In this document: positions 54,345 to 64,000 of the stretch, piece after piece
Position numbering within the stretch: position 1 is the stretch's first letter
How the letters are laid out: each line of letters begins with the position of its first letter
Assembly (NCBI GenBank): GCA_019802505.1
Contig: JAFMOC010000051.1
Coordinates: 1,072,501-1,136,500 of the forward strand
Source: Corydoras sp. C115
Taxonomy: Eukaryota; Chordata; Actinopteri; Siluriformes; Callichthyidae
Length of the DNA: 64,000 bases
Direction of reading: 5' to 3'
Program-made: the position numbers and the translations under genes
The notes under the pieces: model-generated
What the model was told of the DNA's origin: nothing
The model's input: only the letters and a program-made list of their open reading frames with translations
Database searches by the model: none

Positions 54345-55610
54345 AATCAACCGTCTGAAAGGTTCTGTTCGAGGACGTTTCTTGTTTCCGTATTTAACAG
54401 AATGTTTTATTAAATGGTTTGTTGCATCAAGTTAAGCTCCGCGTCACTCCCCTCACACCCTCTCCAGTCATTATTTTGTCTGGTGTCAATATAATTGCTT
54501 TGGGGAAAAAAAATCTGATTAGACCAGAAGGGAATTATTATTGTTATTAATATTTTATCATCGTCATCGACCTGGATTAGCATCGTAGGCACCGCGGTTT
54601 GAGCGGCTCGCTAAAGCCCACACTTCCTTCCTCTCATGGCTCCCATTTATGTAACCTGATTATTCTTCGGAAAATCGATATTTCCATTTTGGGGAAATTC
54701 TACACTCATATTCTCCTGATAGTCCGAGCACTTGTTGCAACTTAAATAAGCCATACAAATCAATAAGCCAACCCGAGCCAGGAGGCAGCATGGCCGGCTG
54801 TTTAATGAGCTCCAGTGAGTGGATATACACAGGTCCCGTTCCCTTTCTTCCCCATGCACCTGTCCTCTCACATTACCAGCGATTATTTTTCTTTCCTTTT
54901 GTTATTTCGGTCCTCCCAAAAGCTGCGTCTGGTTCTGACCCCTTTTTGCTGCTAACACAGTGAGCCTTCTCTTCACCTCGGGCCAATTAGTGTCAACCAT
55001 CCAGTAACAGCATCAATGACCTCTGGCTTATAATTAAGGCCATGTGGAAGGAGCTAAGCATCCTGACAAAAATGGCACGTCTTGTGACCGTGCGGTGTTC
55101 AGTCATTGGCTCAGGCTGTTAATTGTGGCCTGACTGGCGGTGAGATTTGACTCGTATAAAAAGTCGACGCAGTGAAAACGTCAACAGGTTCTTTTGAGAT
55201 GAAAGGGAGGCGGTGTCTGTTTGGTACCAGTGCTGTATATAAATCCAACACAATGCAAAAGAAAACCATCCGATCCAATCCTTCTACAGAATCAGAACCG
55301 ATCTGCAGATCATTAATTATGAAGCTGAATGGTCTTCAGGCTTTTTTTTTAATTGAACCTCATGAAGCAGATGTTTTTGCTGTGATACCTCACAACGAAC
55401 AACAGGGAGCAGCAGAACGTGGGTTAATATTATGACATCTCTGCAGACCATTTGCATTTGCTTGACAAGAGTGAATCAATTCATCTGAACCCTAAATGTT
55501 AATCAGGCCTGTGCTTCATCTGCAACCGAGGTGTTTCATGACTGGAATGTATAAGCATCACTGTTTTTATAAGACTTAGACAATTTATCTTGAATTACAT
55601 ACTGCTTTCT
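54345..55610. other. unique intergenic block, candidate conserved non-coding DNA
   Basis: No repeats for over 1.2 kb in a SINE-saturated region. Contains TTATAATTAAGG, GTTAATTGTGG and an octamer ATTTGCAT (55450-55457). No credible reading frame. Confidence 0.45.
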
Positions 55611-55627
55611 TATACTCAGAACATACA

Positions 55628-55719
55628 CTCTCTCTCTCTCTCTCTATATATATACATACATACACACATACATATGCATACATATATGTATACATACATA
55701 TATATATATATATATATAG
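55628..55719. repeat. (CT)n/(TA)n/(CATA)n simple repeats
   Basis: Compound microsatellite directly before a V-SINE. Confidence 0.9.
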
Positions 55720-56044
55720 CGGCACGGTGGCTTAGTAGTCAGCACGTTCGCCTCTCAGCGCTAGAGATTCCCGGTTCGAATCCCCATCTGGGTGGAGTTT
55801 CCATGTTCTCCCCGTGTCTGTGTGGGTTTCCTCCGGGTTCTCCGGTTTCCTCTCACAGTCCAAAAACATAGATCAAGTCAATTGAGTTCTCCAAATTGCC
55901 CCATATAGAGTGTGAATGCGTGCGTGTCTGTGTGAGTGAGTGTATGCCTAGCGATAGATTGGCGCCCTGTCCTGGGTGTATCTGCCCAGCGCCCGAAATG
56001 TTCTTCCCTGATGGGCATGGGGAACCCCCCCGTGACCCTAATAG
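55717..56044 (+). mobile_element. V-SINE with poly-A in place of the usual tail
   Basis: Ends at CCCTAATAG followed by about 30 A and a long (AT)n. Confidence 0.83.

Positions 56045-56125
<81 letters not shown>
56045..56125. repeat. poly-A and (AT)n
   Basis: About 30 A then about 23 AT units. Confidence 0.92.
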
Positions 56126-56131
<6 letters not shown>

Positions 56132-56147
56132 ATATGCCACTATATGG

Positions 56148-56455
56148 GGGGGGGATTGAGAGAGGTGGTGCCTATCCAGGGCAAAAACAATTTTGGGCGC
56201 TGGACAGATACACCCAGGACAGGGCTGGGCACACACTTACTCGCACAGACAAACACAAATGCACACAATACAGAGTGATTTAAAGCAGCCAATTCACCTT
56301 GAATCCATGTTTGTGGACTGTGCAAGGAAAGTGGAGAACCTGTAAAAAAAAAAGTTTTTAAAAAAGCCCACACAGACATGGTGAGAACGTGTAAACAGAT
56401 CAGAATTCGTACTTGAGAGGTGGATATGTTAACCATTACACCACCGCGCCGCCCG
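56148..56455 (-). mobile_element. V-SINE, old diverged copy
   Basis: GGCGCTGGACAGATACACCC and CACCGCGCCGCCC remain. Confidence 0.72.
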
Positions 56456-56459
56456 AGAG

Positions 56460-57185
56460 AAAACACACAACACAACACAACACAACGCATCAGAGTAAAG
56501 TTACAGCTTATGAACTATATACAGCTATAAGTTTACACTAACTTTATACTGACCCTGAATCAGTCACTGATTACACCCGAGTCATTTTAAAGAATTTAAG
56601 AATATTGTTTTAAGGTTCTTAAAAGGGCTCCTGGGCTCCACGGAGGTAAATCCAAACCTTTGGCGCCGATTAGAAGTGGTTTCTATTTATTGTGTGCATA
56701 GTTTGCAGGTAAGATTGTTATTTCCAGTCCTACGTCCCTGAGTGGAAATGATGTATTAGAGAAAGTGGGAGCATTCTAATAAAAATGCTTGGGGTAATTA
56801 CAGCATGCAGACAGCGCTGGTCCACGGACAGCAGCACCCTATAAATCACCAACTCCTGCTTCCGCCATCTGAACCGTGGCCGATCAGACGCACCCAGAAA
56901 GCAATTCTGCCAACCTGAGTTTGCACATTTGTCTTCATCAGCCATTGGATGTTAAGGGCCAGACGGTACCGGCTGGTTCTTATGGTAAGATATGAAATGT
57001 GTCCATTTCAGTTTAAGCAACAGCATGACATTTGAGACAAGGCTGCAAAATAAACGGTTATGTAAATAAGCTGGACTGATGAACCTAATGGAGACGGTGA
57101 CGCGCTGCATCAGTGTCCATTTAAAAAAAAAAATCAAAGGAGAAACCGGTCATCTCCAGTTCAGGGTGTACATTTTTAAGAAATG
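56460..57185. other. unique intergenic block, candidate conserved non-coding DNA
   Basis: Repeat-free, with GGGGTAATTACAGC (TAATTA at 56795-56800). No coding frame. Confidence 0.45.
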
Positions 57186-57198
57186 TATTTATTTATGA

Positions 57199-57450
57199 AT
57201 ATCCAGAACGTTTGGGGCGCTGGGCAGATACACCCAGTACGTGGAGGCGCCATTCCATCACTGTGCACACACTCACTCACTCACACGAACACTATATGGG
57301 GTCATTTAGAGCAACCGATTTGTCTTGAATCCATGTTTTTGGAGTGTGGGAGGAAACCGGAGAACCCGGAGGAAACCCACGCTTGGACACGGGGAGAACA
57401 TGGGAACTCCTTCCGCGACCTTAGTTCCTAGTATATGATTAAGCAGAAGA
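57199..57450 (-). mobile_element. V-SINE, old diverged copy
   Basis: GGCGCTGGGCAGATACACCC and GGAGAACCCGGAGGAAACCC remain; head lost. Confidence 0.73.
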
Positions 57451-57492
57451 TAATGAGATAAGATTACAATTTTCCACAATGATTTACACACT

Positions 57493-57836
57493 GGGTGGCT
57501 TAGTGGTTAGCATGTTCTCCTCTCAGTTCTAGGAATTCCCGGTTCGAATCCCCATCTGGGTGGAGTTTCCATGTTCTCCCCGTGTCTGCGTGGGTTTCCT
57601 CCGGGTTCCACAGTCCAAAAACATGGATCAAGTCAATTGAGTTCTCCAAATTGCCCCATAGAGTGTGTCTGTGTGAGTGTGTGTGTGCCCAGCGATGGAT
57701 TGGCGCCCTGTCCTGGGTGTATCTGCCCAGCGCCCGAAACGTTCTCCCTTGGATAGGCATGAAGAACCCCACTGCGACCCTAATAGAGGATAAAGCGGAA
57801 GATAATGAATGAATGAATTAATGAATGAATTAGTTA
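57493..57836 (+). mobile_element. V-SINE, left member of doublet C
   Basis: Preceded by GATTTACACACTGGG (57481-57495), which recurs at 57851. Confidence 0.87.
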
Positions 57837-57863
57837 TTATTTTACAGAATGATTTACACACTG

Positions 57864-58224
57864 GGCGGCACGGTGGCTTAGTGGTTAGCACGTTCTCCTC
57901 TCAGCGATAGGGATTCACGGTTCGAATCCCCATCTGGGTGGAGTTTCCATGTTCTCCCCGTGTCCGCGTGGGTTTCCTCCGGGTTCTCTGGTTTCCTCCC
58001 ACAGTCCAAAAACATGGATCAAGTCAATTGAGTTCTCCAAATTGCCCCATATAGAGTGTGTTTGTATGAGTGAGTGTGTGCCCAGTGATGGATTGGCGTC
58101 CTGTCCTGGGTGTATCTGCCCAGCGCCCGAAACGTTCTCCCCTGGATGGGCATGGGGAACCCCCCCTTCCCCCCCCGCGACCCTAATATAGGATAAAGCG
58201 GAAGATAATGAATGAATAAATGAA
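57864..58224 (+). mobile_element. V-SINE, right member of doublet C
   Basis: Followed by GAGTTACACACTG (58226-58238), a third copy of the target. Confidence 0.88.
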
Positions 58225-58239
58225 TGAGTTACACACTGA

Positions 58240-58830
58240 TTGAGCTGTGTCTGGGTTCTGTGTTGGTCCTGCTCACTGAGTGACTCGTGTTGGTCCCATC
58301 ACCCAGGGTTCCTTGGGTCTGACACCGACAGCCATCAATCCCTCACACCTGAGCCTCGTAACAGAAGAAGCCAGCAGCGCGGTCAGGTGTATTCATTAGG
58401 CGTTTGATTTGATTGTATGTGGAGGATCTGGAGCATCTCGGCCTCCGAGGGACAGACGGAGCGGGGCAGGTGGTGGAACAGCAGATTCGCTCTGACAGTA
58501 CACAAAACCCGTGACACATGACGGACACTGAGAGGCCATGAGAGCTTGTTTTCTTGTCTTTTCGAACATGTTATCTATTCTGATCCCACATTGCGGGATC
58601 CCAGCCTGACAGTGGTATTAAGGAGGTGCACCGGTGCAGTAAGTCCAGCTGGACGGTGCTCAAGGTTTTTCCCATTGATCCCAACAAGTCACGACGAAGA
58701 CCCATCCCACTGCTGAGCAGCCAAATCCTGAAACTACGGTCCACGTGCTACCGACGCTCGGCTCATTTTTAGCCCACAAACCGTCACGTTGAATAGTATA
58801 TGACATTTCCCATGTCATGTCCACCTCTCC
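58240..58830. other. unique intergenic block
   Basis: Repeat-free with CAGGTGTATTCATTAGG near 58384; function unknown. Confidence 0.4.
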
Positions 58831-58835
58831 GGGCT

Positions 58836-59145
58836 GGGGCTCCAGGTCGAATCCCGATCTGGGTGGCGTTTCATGTTCTCCCCATGAATGCCCAAGTTTT
58901 CTCTGGGTTCTCCAGTTGCCTCAATCAGTCCAAAAACATGGTTAGTTTAGCTGCTTTAAGTTGCCCCTATATAGTGTGTGCCCAGAGATGGATTGGCGCC
59001 CATCTCCCCCAGTGCTGAAACATTCTCCCCTGAATGGGCATGTGGAACTCCCCCACAATTGCTATTAGAGGATTAATTCACAATCAGAATACCTTATTGA
59101 TCCCCGGGGCAAACGGCAGGGGAATAAGTGGAAGATAATGAGACG
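58836..59145 (+). mobile_element. V-SINE, old diverged copy
   Basis: B-box and central domain recognisable; a short insertion interrupts the 3' part. Confidence 0.7.
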
Positions 59146-59149
59146 TGAC

Positions 59150-59610
59150 GAGATTTTATTTGCCCCTGTTCTCACTGTATGATCTGTGAGGCAGATTCCG
59201 CTGGGTCATCTTTGAGTCAGTCACCTTAATGCTACGTCGCATTAATAGAAACGCCTTGGGTTCCGTTTGACACCAAAGAGCCGATGCTTTTTAATTAGTC
59301 TTTTCAGATGAAATCACAGCGCAGTTCATCTTAATTTGTAAGCGGTTGTGGTATCGAAGCTTAGATAAAGAGTCAAATCAAATGCACCTCACATGCAACT
59401 CCAGGGAGGTCCATGAGGAATGGAGGCCTCCGAGCAATCACAGCATAAAAGAAAACATTGAAGGAGGCAACTGAATCGCCCGAGGCAGCATAGAGCTTTG
59501 TTTTTAAAATAAAAGACGGGTCGAGGGTTTTGACCTTACTAGACATGATGCCGTTTAAACCTGTCTTCTGTTGTTTTGATCAAAATGTCTCCCGTCACTG
59601 CGTTTAACAA
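59150..59610. other. unique intergenic block, candidate conserved non-coding DNA
   Basis: Repeat-free with TTTTTAATTAGTC near 59289 and CTTTGTTTTT near 59494. Confidence 0.42.
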
Positions 59611-59616
59611 AAAACA

Positions 59617-59932
59617 ACATCCATCCATCCATTATCTTCCACTTTATCCTCTACTAGGGTCGCGGGGGGGGAGGGGGTTCCCCATGCCCATCCAGAGGAG
59701 AACGTTTCGGGCGCTGGGCAGATACACCCAGGACAGGACGCCAATCTATCACTCTATACTCACACTCACTCACACACACACTCTATATGGGGCAATTTGG
59801 AGAATCCAATTGACCTTGAGCCATGTTTTTGGACTGTGGGAGGGAGAAAACCGGAGAACCCGGAGGAAACCCATGTGGACACTAGTGCTGAGAGGCGAAC
59901 ATCGTGACCACTAAACCACCGTGCCGGACCAT
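59617..59932 (-). mobile_element. V-SINE, B-box region deleted
   Basis: Head and tail present; about 40 bp around the B box missing. Confidence 0.82.
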
Positions 59933-59997
59933 TCTCTCATACACTTATTCTAAACAACACACTGCCTCCTTATCCTTTAGGTGGGTCATCATTATGT

Positions 59998-60326
59998 GGG
60001 GTGGCACGGTGGCTTAGTGGTTAGCATGTTCTCCTCTTAGTTCTAGGGATTCCCGGTTCGAATCCCCATCTGGGTGGAGTTTCCATGTTCTCCCCGTGTC
60101 CGCGTGGGCTTCCTCCGGGTTCTCCGGTTTCCTCCCACAGTCCAAAAACATGGATCAAGTCAATTGAATTCTCCAAAATTGCCCCATATAGAATGTGTTT
60201 GAGTGAGTGAGTGTGTGCCCATCGATGGATTGGCGCCCTGTCCTGGGTGTATCTGCCCAGCGCCCGAGACGTTCTCCCCTGGATGGGCATGGGAACCCCA
60301 CCGCGACCCTAATAGAGGATAAAGCT
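59998..60326 (+). mobile_element. V-SINE, tail lost
   Basis: Stops at GAGGATAAAGC. Confidence 0.85.
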
Positions 60327-60329
60327 TAC

Positions 60330-61030
60330 AAAGTCTGAATGCTGCCAGATATCTAAGCTGGAAAAGACCAGGAATAAACTCCAATGGATTTTAGATCCCG
60401 TTGTTCTTTCTAATCAAGTCACAGTTCTCCTTCAGTTTTTTTGGGAGTCATGTGAGGAGAACTGAAGCCTGAAGACTAAGCGAGCTGCGCAGACTGCAGA
60501 CCCCGGGGGTTGCCCCAAACCAGAACCCCAACATGTGACATCACTGTGTCCGGTCGGCATCTTCATGTCTAGACTGCAGTTTGGGAAACGCACGGCACAC
60601 AAACGGCGTCAGAATTGTATGTCGGTTCTTTGGCGCTGACCTTTTGCTTCCACATGCCTGTGAGGTCATTTAAACCAGGATGCACCGAAGCTGAAGCCTG
60701 AGCAGAATAACAAATAAGTCATAATCTCAGAACCGGGTCGATTGGGATTCTGACGGCATGACTATCCCACATACGCAGCGCAGCGCGCTTACTTGACCCA
60801 CAACATTATGGGCTACGATGTCTTAAGGATTCTCTCTAGCAAAATTCCAGGTCTCGGAGTTCAATCAATAAGCACTTCAATACCTTCCACTTCCATCCTG
60901 TTTACTCAGCAGCGCGATCAACCACAGATGAGCATTACAACCAAATATGTTTAGTATTAAACAGTCTGCTTTGTTGTGGAGTTCTTTCTGACTTAAAGCG
61001 TCAGGACAAAGAACATCGCAGTTGTGAGTC
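60330..61030. other. intergenic, nothing recognised
   Basis: Unique sequence without coding frame or known repeat. Confidence 0.5.
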
Positions 61031-61031
61031 G

Positions 61032-61106
61032 GTCCTCACCTCACCTCACCTCACCTCACCTCACCCAGCCTCCCCCACCCCTCACCCCTCACCTCACCTC
61101 ACCTCA
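61032..61106 (+). repeat. (TCACC)n minisatellite
   Basis: Pentanucleotide units interrupted by CAGCCTCCCCCACCC. Confidence 0.88.
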
Positions 61107-61386
61107 TCTGATGTGTGAGCCATGATGTGATTTAACCAGAACATCAGACAATCATAACAAATAATAAATAATAATTTACTAGGAAACATGTGTTCAGCAG
61201 TAACAAACCACCAAAGATTAATATATATTTATTTATTTATTCAGTTAATTGGTTCCATGAGCACAGATGAATCCCTGGTATATTAGTCTGTTGCCTAGCA
61301 ACATAAAATAAAATATACCTCTCTCCCTCTCACATATATATATATATATATATAAATATATATGTGAAAGATTCCCGGTATATATA

Positions 61387-61717
61387 CGCTAGGGATTCCC
61401 GGTTCGAATCCCCATCTGGGTGGAGTTTCCATGTTCTCCCCGTGTCCGCGTGGGTTTCCTCCGGGTTCTCCGGTTTCCTCCCACAGTCCAAAAAACATGG
61501 ATCGAGTTAATTGAGATCTCTAAATTGCCCCATATAGTGTGTGTATGTGTGAGTGAGTGTGTGCCCAGCGATGGATTGGCGCCCTGTCCTGAGTGTATCT
61601 GCCCAGCGCCCGAAACGTTCTCCCCTGGATGGGCATGGGGAACCCCACCGCGACCCTGATAGAGGATAAAGCGGAAGATAATGAATGAATGAATGAATGA
61701 ATGAATGAATGAATTAT
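61387..61717 (+). mobile_element. V-SINE, 5' truncated, long tail
   Basis: Begins just before the B box; tail of about eight GAAT units. Confidence 0.85.
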
Positions 61718-61982
61718 CTTCTCCTCAATTTTATACTGGGGTCGCAGAGAGGAGGGGGTTTCTGGCTGGTTTTGCATGTCCTTGGATTAGGTGCTCCTGG
61801 ATTAGGTGCTCGGGTTTCCTCTCACATTCCAATAATGTGCTGATGGGTACGTTTGAAACATTAATTGCCCCCTTCATTAAATTGCTTTGTAAATTATGGG
61901 TGAGGGAAGACCTGGTGACCGACCTCATACGCTACTGATCTGAATCATGGTGAGTGGACTACTGAACACGACTGCAATGGAG

Positions 61983-61985
<3 letters not shown>

Positions 61986-62024
<39 letters not shown>
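61986..62024 (+). repeat. (CA)n microsatellite
   Basis: About 19 units. Confidence 0.93.
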
Positions 62025-62025
<1 letters not shown>

Positions 62026-62052
62026 TATATTATTTAGATATATAAAGGAGTA

Positions 62053-62394
62053 GGGCGGCACGTGGCTTAGTGGTTAGCACGTTCGCCTCTCAGCACTAGG
62101 GATTCCCGGTTCGAATCCCCACCTGGGTGGAGTTCCCATGTTCTCCCCGTGTCTGCGTGGGTTTCCTCAGGGTTCTCTGGTTTCCTCCCACAGTCCAAAA
62201 ACATGGATCAAGTCAATTGAGTTCTCCAAATTGCCCCATATAGAGTGTGTCTGTGTGAGTGAGTGTGTGCCCAGCAATAGATTGGCGTCCTGTCCTGGGT
62301 GTATCTGCCCAGCGCCCGAAACGTTCTCCCCTGGATGGGCATGGGGAACCCCACTGTGACCCTAATAGAAGATAAAGTGGAAGATAATGAATGA
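62053..62394 (+). mobile_element. V-SINE, full length
   Basis: Perfect 11-bp target duplication ATAAAGGAGTA (62042-62052, 62395-62405). Confidence 0.9.
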
Positions 62395-62399
62395 ATAAA

Positions 62400-63300
62400 G
62401 GAGTAATGTCCAGTTCATCTTTTCTGATCGTATAAGACACTAAATTCTGAATGCATCATCTTTAGAAGACAGAACATTACTGCTCTGTGAATAAAAGACA
62501 GATTTCCATGTTGGACGTGATTGGCTGATTTCGGTCCAACAGCACGTGAAACGCTCAGACTCCAACCGGCAGCTTTTTTCCTCCTCGGCTTCATCTTTCT
62601 CTGACAGTTTTGGCTAAAGCCTCAGACACATGCCACCATTCACAGCCTGCGCTCCACTTTTTCTCCTCCTTACCTTTTATCTGCTCCCCTCTCTTTGTTC
62701 AGACTGCCTGCCACTTTCCCTGTCTGTGCGGAGGCTCTGTTCATTCATCCATGACGGACTCCACGCGTGTTTTGTTTTGGAGATGGAAACCTCAAACACT
62801 TTCAAGAGCTGGACTGATTTACAACTCAGTTTTAACACCATTCCAGACTGAGGGGTCAATCAAATATTTGTTTCATGTACCAGAGCTTCAAACTGGTTTA
62901 GGAAACAAAAGCCAGTATCGATCGATACCTCAATACATCAGAAACTGGGGTAAGACCAGGAACCCCCCCCCCCCCACCCCTCTGTACCTCCTGGGTTTAA
63001 TTACTGGACATCACAGCAACGAAGTTCACCTTTAAGCGCTAAAAATGGAGATATAGTTTCCAGGGCGATACATAAACGTACTTTGTATGGAGTCGCTTTA
63101 GAGACAGAACCCTGAAATATACATGAAAGTACTTTATGTACAGAGAATGTAGGAACGGAACGAGCTGGGTTTCTTCAGTTGGATGTTTTTTTTTTAGACC
63201 CTGCAGTGAATGGAGTCACCTTTTAGAGAAATGTGATCTGCTGTTGGCCTTCTCGGTTAGAAAACCTCAGTTTGGAATCCAAAAACAAGCTCTTCACTCT
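62400..63300. other. intergenic, nothing recognised
   Basis: Unique sequence; a C run at 62965-62979. Open frames here have no recognisable domain. Confidence 0.5.
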
Positions 63301-63498
63301 AATTTGGTCATTTATTGGACGCTTTTATCCAAAGCGACTTACAAGGTGAACACAGGGTTCATCACAACATCCCTGCAGCAATGAGGGTTAAGGGTCTTGC
63401 TCAAGGACCCACATTGGTAACTTCAGTGGACCTGGGATTTGAACCGCCAACCTTCAGATTGATAGCCCAACAGCCTGACCACTGAGCTACCGCGCCAC
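63301..63498 (-). mobile_element. tRNA-SINE family B
   Basis: Near full length; GAGCTACCGCGCCACT marks the 5' head on the minus strand. Confidence 0.78.
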
Positions 63499-63720
63499 TC
63501 TATTGGCATCAGGACGGCGTTTTCATGTCCTGAAGGCAAACACAGAGAGGATGAGGAGGAGCTTCTTCCCAACGGCGATTCGGACCCTGAACCAGGACTA
63601 AACGGACACAATCCCACCCCACAACACCTTCATAACTAAAACAACTTGTAACCCTGCACTGCATTATTTGCACATAAAGGCACAACCCACTTTTATAATT
63701 CCATTTGCAGTGTAAATACA

Positions 63721-64000
63721 TTCATTCATTCATTATCTCCCGCTTTATCCTCTATTAGGGTCGCGGTGGGGTTCCCCATGCCCATCCAGGGAAGAACGTC
63801 TCGGGCGCTGGGCAGATACACGCAGGACAGTGCGCCAATCCATCGCTGGGCACACACTCACTCACTCACACTCTATGTGGGGCAATTTGGAGAACTCAAT
63901 TAACTTGATCCATGTTTTTGGACTGTGGGAGGAAACCGGAGAACCCAGAGGAAACCCACACGGACATGGGGAGAACATGGAAACTCCACCCAGATGGGGA
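63721..64000 (-). mobile_element. V-SINE cut by window edge
   Basis: Tail and body present; head lies beyond position 64000. Confidence 0.85.

Noticed and set aside
55172..55435. 87-codon plus-strand open frame in a SINE-free island
   Set aside because: No similarity recognised and no splice or Kozak support; treated as non-coding.
62610..63035. 141-codon open frame
   Set aside because: No domain, codon bias or splice pattern; contains a C homopolymer.

Overview
The window is nuclear DNA of a ray-finned fish. It holds two vertebrate protein genes with ordinary GT-AG introns, buried in tRNA-derived SINEs with A/B boxes and ATGA-type tails, hAT remnants, an L2 LINE fragment and long simple repeats. 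The main SINE resembles the HE1/DANA (V-SINE) superfamily, which would suit an otophysan fish such as a catfish relative, but the sequence does not settle the species.

Positions 1-31783 (minus strand) carry the 5' half of huwe1, the giant HECT E3 ubiquitin ligase (Mule/ARF-BP1). I could place 43 consecutive coding exons (numbered c1-c43 below) with consistent splice phase. They encode 2,215 residues from the start methionine at 31758 to a codon cut by the window edge. They cover the armadillo-like DUF908/DUF913 region, UBA, UIM-like helix, WWE domain and BH3-like segment. The catalytic HECT domain lies outside. Two CpG-dense segments (35.6-36.8 kb and 41.46-41.83 kb) are candidate promoters with non-coding first exons. 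The second contains a perfect TCTCGCGAGA element.

Positions about 44.6-49.43 kb (plus strand) carry a complete tmem107, a four-pass protein of the ciliary transition zone: five coding exons, 140 residues, a likely 5' non-coding exon and a polyA signal. A near-consensus RFX X-box lies just upstream of the putative first exon. The two genes are divergent (head to head). From 49.45 kb to the end I see no gene: only repeats and several single-copy blocks that could be conserved non-coding elements.

Repeats dominate. About 59 copies or fragments of one V-SINE-like family occupy roughly a quarter of the window, many with clear target-site duplications. There are seven copies of a second tRNA-SINE whose 3' tail matches the L2 LINE at 46.3-46.97 kb, three of a third tRNA-like SINE, two copies of a hAT-type MITE, and minisatellites at 3.3, 7.1-8.2, 25.7-26.7 and 42.2-43.9 kb. 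Several huwe1 introns consist almost wholly of tandem repeats. I found no new gene system; the unusual material is structural (SINE doublets with triplicated targets, inverted SINE chimeras, direct duplications flanking exons, a SINE six bases from a splice donor).
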